From positions 1 through 64,000 of IMG/VR virus record IMGVR_UViG_3300028197_001558: 64,000 nt of DNA. One strand, written 5' to 3'. A program made the position numbers and the translations under genes. Source of the stretch: a virus. The notes under the pieces are model-generated. The model made no database searches, had not been told where the DNA came from, and worked only from the letters and a program-made list of their open reading frames with translations. Below, in pieces: positions 9,601-17,300 of the stretch (its first letter is position 1; every line of letters begins with the position of its first letter).

Positions 9601-10327
9601 TCTAGAAGGTGAGACCCCAACACCAACAGGTACAAAAGGGTCAACCGGTGTGAAATATGGATTACGAGTATCAGTCGTTTTACCAGAAGGTGCTATGTCT
9701 ACTGGAGAGATTCAAAAACTAAAAGCAGATCCCAATTTCTCCAAAAAATCAAAGGAAGAAAAAAGCTTTCTGTTTGAAGATGGAACTGTCATAATGCCTT
9801 TGGCTAGTGCTGAGATAGATGTAGTGGACGCAAAATTTGAAGACTTTGATCCATTTTACGGAACCGAACGTTATGATTTGGAGTGCTTGATCAACAAGAT
9901 AGTTGAGACTCCGGAGTTTACTGTTATGTTTGACAAAATCTTAAACTTTAGACAAGCCTCTTCTATGCTCTCAGTATACTGCATGGAGACACTGCCGGCA
10001 GCTATAGGACAAGATGAAAGCGAAAGAAACGTTGTCGGAGGAAACCCAGAAGTTGAAGCATGGGACAAAACAGTCAACAAGAGAGCGAAGAGGTTCTTAA
10101 GAAGAGAATTTAAGTCTTTGTATTTATCAGATACGGAAGACGGACTCTCTGGAGATGACGATGATGAAGATTCAGGTATGATTAACCTAATAAAACTAAA
10201 CAATCCGTTTGACGGCTTTGCTTTTCCAGCAGTTAGGTTGCCATGGTGGCTTAAGAGAAGAATGAAGACAAAAGTTTATGATGCAAACGGCGTAGAGTGT
10301 GCTGATCCTGAAAAAGATTTGGAATAA
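3641..10327 (+). CDS. giant (2228-residue) tail/baseplate structural protein
   Basis: A single uninterrupted frame of 2228 residues between the tail-tip genes and the gp25/gp6 wedge genes, so most likely a baseplate or tail component. Near the N-terminus is a Cys cluster, CPTCQINPNW with a further Cys at about residue 60 (ESVCEYH), and around residues 862-890 a Pro/Cys-rich stretch (PCPIAPVIFPPPDD, then VVPKIIIPN). Both patterns occur in very large structural proteins of marine myoviruses. Long helical and acidic regions fill the rest; the C-terminus is acidic (GDDDDEDS near 2170). No enzymatic motif, signal peptide or membrane segment is evident. A short in-frame tandem duplication gives VDVVFDVVFDFV near residue 820. 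Exact role unknown; tape measure is a weaker alternative because the Cys/Pro content and location fit the baseplate better. Confidence 0.65.
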   Translation: MAEIEKKYSDYQTSECDTQETIEPIGDDKLCPTCQINPNWKLPAAHWSMIQEAYLNESVCEYHVRVYEKEKAINQKRLVPNFNLEDEIKKLAVKRILVDLDKPLSAATEDPLFRASFIVDKFEDMNSEELGVTYLVGVPAFNMDQIKPNDSDEAEDSGIEEGSGGEIIIDLNGFNRKLRQLRAALWTYSMYYATANKAGAGFVIRQENNEVLRIQYGDARDKLKNFKSKLNDRLKLKGYPKIGNTGIFKSKRFKKIKFVFRDNGKPYDLKQVFVLDADCDKYKKIPIPNGHLLRKPSMRVIYSFLENFDQVINDITAKETKPWLDFTLEHFYPKYIVDYGDLGAIDDTKAGLECLLELELGLGNGQVIDSLTSEIMSAFATIEKQMAEQACRSLSELSSGGATALAEQNGLGKTPKEERELAMKARYQKEFENKIYKDILSQATKQVVRSNLVLSGQIQNNPELKSKILPKPTKENVFDYDFIIIGYQVTIADVESLPSFTKTISNNNDVINFTKELSVIKFNRLESGTVGNQIQNSPHFQEAMDAAKEVIADFENTYIDTIKNRNTDMEMSDVISAIGLCGMSKIAGKAMKCLTNGVSFDDFLDILIEKTFDFMEVNTLGLFLNGLPNSFRTKLNKSIEEQFGNGVDISGLLGVKLAEGGSQKMKDFVTLKSNAKRIQKLFEKYINPYIAATDEEIKYLKSQIAEEYYEPLAAAFKNAKWDPEEKVYIGQTPDGKVNSSNILGPAPDMKPSKYFKKIIREYMRYSKLDRRDFQASMERVVDSLVITEDNNQADDALSEFEKAAKSFEETALGVKVDVVFDVVFDFVIESIMDYFSLDELFEMLRSYPAVDFALDKIEQLFLKPCPIAPVIFPPPDDFMKSLSVDVCDPTRPLVVPKIIIPNISNRFQIDYEFGEIFREAMIKVVTDIAIGMLTRLMSTLESALCNLVEAAGGIVAEGLKGNLKGSFYRALNEAFCNDGENPETSQSKAEELAEALFAPLSFDSGQDYTGAGAKVSNIVSSVATTEEFLEAMVAREGEEDDQFNQRVANAVTALAPEMEVLMGSPDQVAYFFKSLGSFLPSEDRKRIRDLLNAGVPNLPISAALCLTNDQLDEWNKMREQLLGGKAPVDKLNEETLKALEGVMDDVAALDSDGPFVGAITNEVMKDVCNPNNLINDVSQSGTDKILEDEMIEGFFSNIMMLIKKGFMGRGGLLGEAMADVAGRREFGRKFQKLIRMNYANTQEERNLDYESRNGFGQFFMDLGYNEEEGAPGIYPETVAIKQRKEILEGGTAYDFARVKSGKGSSRNVVYSFTDSFEGLIGSFSYVKRVTASNLRAPKKTFGYNLQVIENINDEGPQTEVNMNTPAPISSAENKFLESKGFQYKKNEKQDIRKAAFQKIMQSKVPFDKNFSGLYEQLFETSNKKIVEALLTSGSDGLPIGYQFGYVSDDLTDASFVYTPNSDPDKLGTFDSDRIIALDPKIYGGRYSNPPYYVEPRKFTGWLELATTAFESQDGCDPKTPPLLSFKDIETRTKNLGSSLRNDPRLSKSRDCVSVKPFHLLLDSKSKAKLDGVVRTTFRTYIAEFFMTGYGLFSNLQIRPENFDASFPSYLARKMQSEMSELGTFRSNKKVRIVRERYWYAFLEQTVEAYQRMVDVDGVEPPPAVFEALNKIQRGLDKYRVVDARMKKKLRKEVGDMDLRRPEANYNPIEEINKGSRYNLAMAIAYRLADEDVRESFFDGQIDDKVTTRKVRYAKLKKLQFFQKIYFIKLFEKEALLIMSEFIRDELNRMSQLVVDGPTDKPYYFDLYKSFFGMQSFFPQSTSRVGLNSYYLDKQRFEVAEAGEVPTVQSSNLESPLFATEEPQYIVESYVRLVEREGVDMPNFIRSRDTKYLGAVSLTDMSRFVDQNLDRLEDKNLSDYFGDLSFTYSGSFKSLMSKGFATTNHISKLVELNKGTDVDNILLIKSYRAHVGSRSFEDFDVVYDETFLLEGETPTPTGTKGSTGVKYGLRVSVVLPEGAMSTGEIQKLKADPNFSKKSKEEKSFLFEDGTVIMPLASAEIDVVDAKFEDFDPFYGTERYDLECLINKIVETPEFTVMFDKILNFRQASSMLSVYCMETLPAAIGQDESERNVVGGNPEVEAWDKTVNKRAKRFLRREFKSLYLSDTEDGLSGDDDDEDSGMINLIKLNNPFDGFAFPAVRLPWWLKRRMKTKVYDANGVECADPEKDLE

Positions 10328-10334
10328 ACAACTA

Positions 10335-10356
10335 GTTAGTCTTAAAGGAGACTAGC
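10335..10356 (+). promoter_or_regulatory. RNA hairpin holding the Shine-Dalgarno of the gp25 gene in its loop
   Basis: An 8-pair inverted repeat (10335-10342 with 10349-10356, one G-U pair) encloses a 6-base loop; the ribosome binding sequence AAAGGAG (10344-10350) lies in the loop and the start of the 3' arm. The gp25 ATG follows at 10358, 7 bases after the GGAG. Such a hairpin could either mask or present the ribosome binding site. T4 gene 25 is also known for a hairpin in its translation initiation region, which makes the coincidence worth noting. Confidence 0.5.
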
Positions 10357-10357
10357 T

Positions 10358-10759
10358 ATGCCCCTCTATGGCCCCAAGTGGCCCTTAAAATCAGGAAACG
10401 CCGATACATTTGAGATGTACAAAACTGTCGAGCAGCAAATAGGTTTTTATTTAAAGAACCTTCTGTTGACATCTCCAGGAGAGAATATAAGCGATCCTAA
10501 CTACGGTGTTGGAATAAGAAGGTTTATTTTTGAACAAAATATAGACTCTGTCAGATCATCAATTGAGTCAGAGGTTTTATCTCAGATTTCAATTCATCTT
10601 TCGTACCTAGCAATTTCAGATGTTCAAGTTTTAGCATCAGCCGCAGACGTCGACAATAACCTCATGACAATTAGAGTGGTCTATGGTATACCAGGTGACG
10701 TCACACAAAAAGTATTCGAACTGGACCTCAAGCCAGAAACAACAATAGGGTTTTACTAA
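10358..10759 (+). CDS. gp25: gp25-like baseplate wedge protein
   Basis: A 133-residue protein of the GPW/gp25 family, a baseplate wedge component at the base of the contractile sheath. The family core is visible: KNLLLTSPGE at about 33-42 followed by DPNYGVGIRRFIFEQ, then a helix (SSIESEVLSQI) and a beta-rich C-terminus ending in ELDLKPE. Length is typical of the family. It shares a TAATG junction with the gp6-like gene downstream; gp25 and gp6 are partners in the T4 wedge. Confidence 0.9.
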   Translation: MPLYGPKWPLKSGNADTFEMYKTVEQQIGFYLKNLLLTSPGENISDPNYGVGIRRFIFEQNIDSVRSSIESEVLSQISIHLSYLAISDVQVLASAADVDNNLMTIRVVYGIPGDVTQKVFELDLKPETTIGFY

Positions 10760-12552
10760 TGCCAGACAAGAAAATTTTAATTAATTATACAAATAAGGAT
10801 TTCGAGTCCATAAAAAGAGGCTTGGAAGAGCATGCTCGGAGATATTATCCGGATACATATAGAGACTTTTCTGAGAATTCATTTGGCTCATACATACTGG
10901 ATACCGTGTCTTACGTCGGAGATATGTTGTCTTTCTACGTAGATTATCAAGTTAACGAGTCGTTTTTAGAGACAGCAATTGAATATGATAATGTAAGAAG
11001 ATTAGCTAAAAATACTGGGTATAAATTTGCCGGTAGACCAGCTGCCTTTGGAATAGCAACTTTTTATGTGATTGTTCCCGCAAATACTTCAGGACTGGGA
11101 CCAGATAGAACATTGATTCCAATTTTAAAAACAGGGACGGAGATTCGATCGACAACTATGACAACATTTGTATTGACAGAGGATGTGGATTTTAATAATA
11201 CAAAAAATGAAATTATTGCATCTAGATTTAATACAACGACAGGTAAACCATCCAGCTATGCAATTCGAGCACAGGGTCAAGTAAAATCTACTGTTTTATT
11301 CAGAACAACTATTGATATTGGTGAATTTGCGAGATTTAAAAAAATACGTATTGGATCTCCATCGATTGCCGAAGTCCAGTCAGTAATTGATACAGAAGGT
11401 CATCATTATTATCAAGTTGATCACTTATCTCAAGATGTTGTCTACATAAACACTACAAATCCAAATGCAGCTTCTGATGGGGTGCCTCAAATAGTCAAGC
11501 CTAAGATAGTTCCTAGGAGATTTGTCTTAGAGCAAGATGAGACAGGCACATATTTACAGTTTGGATACGGAACCGATATTGAAACAACAACTACTGACAT
11601 CGCAGACCCTTCGCAAATATCTCTCCAGATGACTGGAAAACCTTATATAACTGATGCAGCATTCGACCCAACTAAGCTTTTAGACTCTAATACTTTAGGC
11701 GTAGCACCGGCGAATACTACACTTACAATCTTGTTTTACCAAAATGATACAGACTCTGTCAATGTCGCACAAGGTAATTTAACCACAATATCTATTTCAT
11801 CTATGGTATTTCCAAATGCCGACGGTATAAAAGATGGATTGCAAAGGGTAGTAGAGTCTTCCTTGGAAGTATCAAATGACACGGCCATAGTGGGCAATAC
11901 AAGCCTTCCAACATCGGAAGAGATACGTTACCGCTCCTATGCCGCAAAAGCCGCTCAACAACGTTCTGTGACCCGTAATGACTATGAGGCATATATGTAT
12001 ATGATGCCAGCGGCTTTTGGATCAATAAAGAGAGCATGTGTAATTAACGATCCATCCTCCTCGAATAGGAGATTGTCCGTGTATGTAATTTCAGAAGATG
12101 GCTCCGGAAATCTCACAACATCGAATTCAACAATAAAGCAAAATGTTAAGCAATGGTTAAACAAGAATAAGATGCTCAATGACAATATAGACATTTACGA
12201 CGCAAAAATACTAAACATGGGTTTTGAATATGAGATAATCGTCCACCCAACAATGGATAAGATTGAAGTACTAAATTCTGTGCAGAGACGTTTAGCATCT
12301 GAGCTAAACAATAAGATGTACATTGGAGAACCTTTCTATTTAACAAACATATTTAACATAATCAACAAAGTAGACGGTGTAGTAGATACAATCAAAGTAA
12401 TACCAGTTTTGAAAACAGGAACAGGGTATAGCTCAGCACCAGTATCAATCGAAGAGATGAAATCTAAAGACGGAACATACATTCAAGCTCCGAAAAATGT
12501 AATCTTCGAGATTAAAAACTTTAACAGAGACATCAGAGGATCAGCGGTATGA
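10759..12552 (+). CDS. gp6: gp6-like baseplate wedge protein (Baseplate_J family)
   Basis: A 597-residue protein resembling T4 gp6, which forms the continuous ring of the inner baseplate. The N-terminal pattern NYTNKDFESIK, DTYRDFSENSFGSYILDTVSYVGDMLSFYVDYQVNE (only the outline quoted: DF..NS.G..ILD..SYVGDMLSFY) is characteristic, followed by FLETA and VRRLAKNTGY. A second recognisable block is EEIRYRSYAAKAAQQRSVTRNDYEAY at about 392-417 (IR.R....A.Q.R.VT..DY), the Baseplate_J core. It lies directly behind gp25 (TAATG overlap) and overlaps the next gene by 4 bases, supporting a wedge operon. Confidence 0.88.
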   Translation: MPDKKILINYTNKDFESIKRGLEEHARRYYPDTYRDFSENSFGSYILDTVSYVGDMLSFYVDYQVNESFLETAIEYDNVRRLAKNTGYKFAGRPAAFGIATFYVIVPANTSGLGPDRTLIPILKTGTEIRSTTMTTFVLTEDVDFNNTKNEIIASRFNTTTGKPSSYAIRAQGQVKSTVLFRTTIDIGEFARFKKIRIGSPSIAEVQSVIDTEGHHYYQVDHLSQDVVYINTTNPNAASDGVPQIVKPKIVPRRFVLEQDETGTYLQFGYGTDIETTTTDIADPSQISLQMTGKPYITDAAFDPTKLLDSNTLGVAPANTTLTILFYQNDTDSVNVAQGNLTTISISSMVFPNADGIKDGLQRVVESSLEVSNDTAIVGNTSLPTSEEIRYRSYAAKAAQQRSVTRNDYEAYMYMMPAAFGSIKRACVINDPSSSNRRLSVYVISEDGSGNLTTSNSTIKQNVKQWLNKNKMLNDNIDIYDAKILNMGFEYEIIVHPTMDKIEVLNSVQRRLASELNNKMYIGEPFYLTNIFNIINKVDGVVDTIKVIPVLKTGTGYSSAPVSIEEMKSKDGTYIQAPKNVIFEIKNFNRDIRGSAV

Positions 12553-14339
12553 TTAGAAGATATTACGCCAAGAAAGACAATACAGTATCAAATGCTTTCC
12601 TAGAGAACTTGACAACCAGAGCAACTGGATCTAACATGGGAGCCTCAGATATACTGGAGGTATTCTCGATTTATGGCCAAGCTTCTGCCACTTCGTCGGA
12701 ACTCGCAAGATCTTTAATTGAATTTAGCATAACAGAAGTATCATCTTCTCGAGAAACAGGAAAAATACCGGCTTCAGGATCTGTATCGTTTTATCTCAAA
12801 ATGTTCAACGCTCCTCATTCGCAAACAGTTCCCTCAGAATTTGATCTTGAAGTGTCAGCTATATCAAGAACATGGGAAGAAGGTTATGGAATTGACATGG
12901 ATTATTACGAGGACATAACTCGAGATGGTATAGGGTCAAGCTGGATTAACGCCAAAGAACGAACACCATCCACCGCAAATTTAGCAGTCACTACCGCCAT
13001 AACACTAACATCTGTTGCCAAAGGTAGAACAAGAAACACAAACACATTTCAAACTGTTGTAAATGCTCCCGCTGCGAATGCTGGCGAGGCTGTATTGGTT
13101 TCGTTCACTGGTACATCTACTGCGGTGGTATGTACAGTCACTCCGGACGATGCCATTTTGACTCTTACATCGCAAGAGCTTGTTGAGCTTATTAATAACG
13201 GATCCGTATCGGGCAAGACTGTCACAGTTACTGACACCTCAAGTCTTAGAGCGCTACAGACCGCCACAGGTGGTTCCACTGCTAATTTAGCCCAAGCTAC
13301 CACCACTGCCACATTTACTGGAGCAGTAGGTCAATGGTTGACAGAAGGTGGAGATTATCTTACTGATACCAGCTCTTCTTTCACTGCTTCATTCCCAACC
13401 GGACTTGAAGATATGGAGCTTGACGTAACAACTCTAGTAGAACAGTGGATCAATACCGATGGAAATGTTCTTGGGTCCAAAGACAACTATGGCTTCGGAA
13501 TTAAACTCCCAGACGCAACCGAAACAGCAGCTCGCTCATTTTACACAAAAAAATTCTTTGGAAGAGATTCAGAGTTCTTTTTTCAACGTCCCGTGCTTGA
13601 AGCACGATGGGATAGTGCGAGAAAGGACGATAGAGGCTATTTCTACGCATCCTCGTCGCTTGTTAGTGCGACGGACAACCTAAACGCTTTGTACCTCTAC
13701 AATCGCGTTAGAGGACGTCTGAGAGACTATCCTGTAATGCCAACAAGCGCAAGTCTTAGACTTAACTCAACAGATGCCGTTGGAAGCAATTTAGTTGCCG
13801 CAGCGGTTAGCAAGGTTTCAACCGGTATTTATAAAGCTGATATAGCACTTGATACAACAGCTTCAGTGGTATATGACATATGGTATAGCGGCTCTGTCGC
13901 TTATCGTACAGGGTCGGTATCTGTCAAGTCTTTTAATTCTTATGGTTACAATCCGGAAGATGTATATGTTCTTTCGATGCCAAGTCTCCGAGACGAATAT
14001 AAAAAAGACCAGACCCACAGGCTTAACTTATATGTCCGAGAAAAAAACTGGTCTCCAAACATTTACACTCAAGCGGTGAAGACGGCTATACCAAGCTTGA
14101 TAATTCCAAGCGCCTCATTCCAACTCAGAAGAGCAATTGACGACTACGTTGTTGTTTCTTACGGAACAGGTTCCAACATGCACACAGGATTGTCTTATGA
14201 CGTCTCTGGAAACTACTTTGATTTAGACACAACTTATCTGGAAGCGGGATATTTATATGATATACAATACTCGTTTTACGATGAGGAAAACGGCTGGGAA
14301 GAACAGCCTTATAGGTTTAAATTCAGAGTGGTAGATTAA
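12549..14339 (+). CDS. baseplate- or fibre-associated beta-rich structural protein (DNRLRE-like)
   Basis: A 596-residue Ser/Thr-rich protein. It contains segments like the DNRLRE beta-sandwich domain found in surface proteins: SLIEFSI at about residue 56, WEEGYGIDMDYYED at about 115-128, and LDVTTLVEQW around 292-301 followed by NYGFGIKL. The remainder is beta-rich. Its position immediately after gp6 (ATGA overlap) and before the LamG giant (TAATG) suggests a peripheral baseplate or fibre-attachment role. No catalytic motif is seen. Confidence 0.6.
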   Translation: MIRRYYAKKDNTVSNAFLENLTTRATGSNMGASDILEVFSIYGQASATSSELARSLIEFSITEVSSSRETGKIPASGSVSFYLKMFNAPHSQTVPSEFDLEVSAISRTWEEGYGIDMDYYEDITRDGIGSSWINAKERTPSTANLAVTTAITLTSVAKGRTRNTNTFQTVVNAPAANAGEAVLVSFTGTSTAVVCTVTPDDAILTLTSQELVELINNGSVSGKTVTVTDTSSLRALQTATGGSTANLAQATTTATFTGAVGQWLTEGGDYLTDTSSSFTASFPTGLEDMELDVTTLVEQWINTDGNVLGSKDNYGFGIKLPDATETAARSFYTKKFFGRDSEFFFQRPVLEARWDSARKDDRGYFYASSSLVSATDNLNALYLYNRVRGRLRDYPVMPTSASLRLNSTDAVGSNLVAAAVSKVSTGIYKADIALDTTASVVYDIWYSGSVAYRTGSVSVKSFNSYGYNPEDVYVLSMPSLRDEYKKDQTHRLNLYVREKNWSPNIYTQAVKTAIPSLIIPSASFQLRRAIDDYVVVSYGTGSNMHTGLSYDVSGNYFDLDTTYLEAGYLYDIQYSFYDEENGWEEQPYRFKFRVVD

Positions 14340-17300
14340 TGAGCATTAAAGATTTATTTAACAGCAAAGGTTCTCCAAAAATTCAAAAGAGCGTAACGAC
14401 TGAGGAATTAGTCGATCAAGTCGAGTCTTCTGATTTTGTCGAGGCAAAAAGAACGCAATTTGACGAGTTTGTCCCCCCGATTGACTTTTCAACTGCCACT
14501 AACTTCGCAAAGTTTGGTTCCGCCGAGCTTTATTATGAAAAATCTTTTGAAAGAATTTATCAATATTATCCTTATGATGGAACGCTTCATGAGAAAATTG
14601 AGTTCGAAAACTCCTCGTCCTACTTGGATAAGTATGTTTTTGATTATTTGTATCCTCGAACTAACGGATATTTGAACTTTAATTCATCATCATACATTTC
14701 TGTGTTCGGTGGTCCACATACAGCATCTGCTGGTATGGCCGGCAAGCCTTTGGACTCTACATTTGACTTGTCAATGAAATATGACGAAGAAAAAAAGAGA
14801 ACGAGCGCCTTTGAATTCCGCGGAGAAGACGGTATTACTGCCGAGTTTTGGTATAAAAAGAATCCATCCACTTCCTTTCAAAGAACTATTTTTCACATAT
14901 CTGGTACTGCTGGAGACATTGAAGTAAGATCAAACAGCGCCGAGACTTCACTAAGTCTGATTGTCAAATCTGGATCCGCTCAGATCAATCCAACTTTCGC
15001 ATTTATTACCGATACAAACTGGAACCATTATGCAGTAACTCTCCTCTCATCTTCTGCCGGCCTTACAACAAAGGGCTATAAGAATGGCCAAGAAGTTAGT
15101 CAAGTGACGTCCGCTAAGAATATACCAAGTCTCTTGCCGACAACCGATGCTATGAATATGAGAATTGGTCGTCGCTTTGACGACGATCATAAGTTAAGCG
15201 GATCTTTGGATGAGTTTAGATTCTGGAAAACCGCGAGAACATCGGAAGATATTTTTAACACTTGGTTTATACCCGTTGGTGGTGGAACAAATAACTTTGA
15301 ATCCAACATAGCACTGAGCTGTTATTTCAAGTTCAACGAAGGCATAACTGGAAACTCAGCTTTAGACTCACAAGTGTTAGATTATTCCGGAAGAATTAAC
15401 AACGGAACGATTGAGAACTTTACAACAGACTTGCGAGAAACTGGATCAGCTATAACTGAGAAACTATCTGAACCAGAATTTAAAGATCCTATCATATACT
15501 CTTCTCATCCTGACGTCGTTGCGAAAAAGCTAGAATACAAGACTTCCGGCTCTTTGGCAGACTTGGAAAGCACATCGATGTTTAACAACTACTTTCCGGG
15601 CTGGATGCAAGAAGAAGACGAGCAGAACGGAAACCAGATGAAGCACTTGTCTCAAGTATTGGGTTCTTATTTTGACACTCTCTGGCATCAAATTGATTTT
15701 GTAAACAGAGTCCACGATCAACAATACGTCAGCGGATCAAACAAAGCACTGCCTTTTGCCAAGAAACTTCTTTACGATCAAGGATTTGTAATTCCAGATT
15801 TGTTCGTGGACGCAACAAAAATTGAAAACTTGCGACAAAAAGACGACAATGAAGTGTTCGAGAAAGAAATCAACGAAGTTCGAAACACAATTTATCACAA
15901 TATTTACAACAACTTAGACGGAATATACAAGACTAAGGGAACTGAAAAGTCTTTTCGCAACTTCTTTAGGTCTATAGGTATAGGTCAAGACGTAGTAAAG
16001 CTGAAGATGTACGCAGACGACTCTACGTTTGTGCTAAGAGACAACTATGAATACAAATCATATGAAAGAAAGTTTGTAGACTTCAACATTGCCGGCCATT
16101 TCGACGCTACAATATATCAAACATCTTCTGCGAATAATTCTAATATATACATTCCCGGTGACAGTAACTTCACAGGATCGTTTACTGTACAATCAGAAGT
16201 ACTTCTTCCCAGAAAGCAGAGAAAAAATGAACCAAACTACAACCCATACCCTTACTTATCTTCGTCTATATTCGGATATCACTCGGGACAGAGTTACACC
16301 CACCCATCACCAGACTATGGACTACAAGCGTATGTCGTACATTCAACTTTAGAGTCTAATCTAAGTCCGGATGACGAGCAAAGAGTAAAATTTGTTTTAA
16401 CCGGTTCTGGTGTAAATTTAGAGTCAGATTGGTACTGGGGAGAGTACGAAAACAACAAGTGGTCTTTGGCCATTCGTGTAAAAGATGCATCTTATCCGAA
16501 CCCTAATACGACCGGAAGCGCTGCAAACGACTATTTAATAGAGTTCTACGGAGTTGAAGCTGACGGGGACACGGAGAGAAATTCTTTCTTGTTGGCAACA
16601 TCTAGCGTAGCGCACTCATATTTCTCCTCCGATAAAATATTCTATGCCGGATCTCACAAAACAAACTTTACTGGGTCAACTCTCCAATATACAGACGTAA
16701 AGCTAGGCTACTTGAGATACTGGCATAGTTATTTGTCAGACAACGCAGTTAAGCAGCACGCTTTTGATTCAGAGACTTTCGGAACAAATGAGCCATTTGA
16801 ACAAGATCTCTATGACACATATCCTGTCGAGATCCCTAGAGAGAAGACTCTAGGGTTTCATTGGGCATTTAACGACCTGACGAGCTCAAATGCTTCCGGT
16901 GAGTTCTTAGTAACTGACTTATCCTCAGGATCTGCAGCAAATAATTATGGCTCACTGTCTCCTACGATAGAAAAGTATGTTGCAGGGCAAGCAGTAGGCT
17001 TTACAGCGTCTAGTTCAAAGGTTCTAGACAAGAACTACTTGTATTCTGCTAGAAAGCGCCTGCCGGATGATTTAATGTCCTCAGACCTCACTACAATTAA
17101 GAGTGAAGAGACCGAACAATTCTTCGTAGATGAAGATGTCTCTGATAACTTTTACTCGTTTGAGAAGTCAATGTGGGGAGCAATCTCAGATGAGATGATG
17201 AATATGTTCTCGACCGCATTGGACATCAACAACCTCATTGGACAGTCTAATCAGAAGTATCATCACAAGTACGGAATGGCAGAATTTCTAAGAGACAGAT

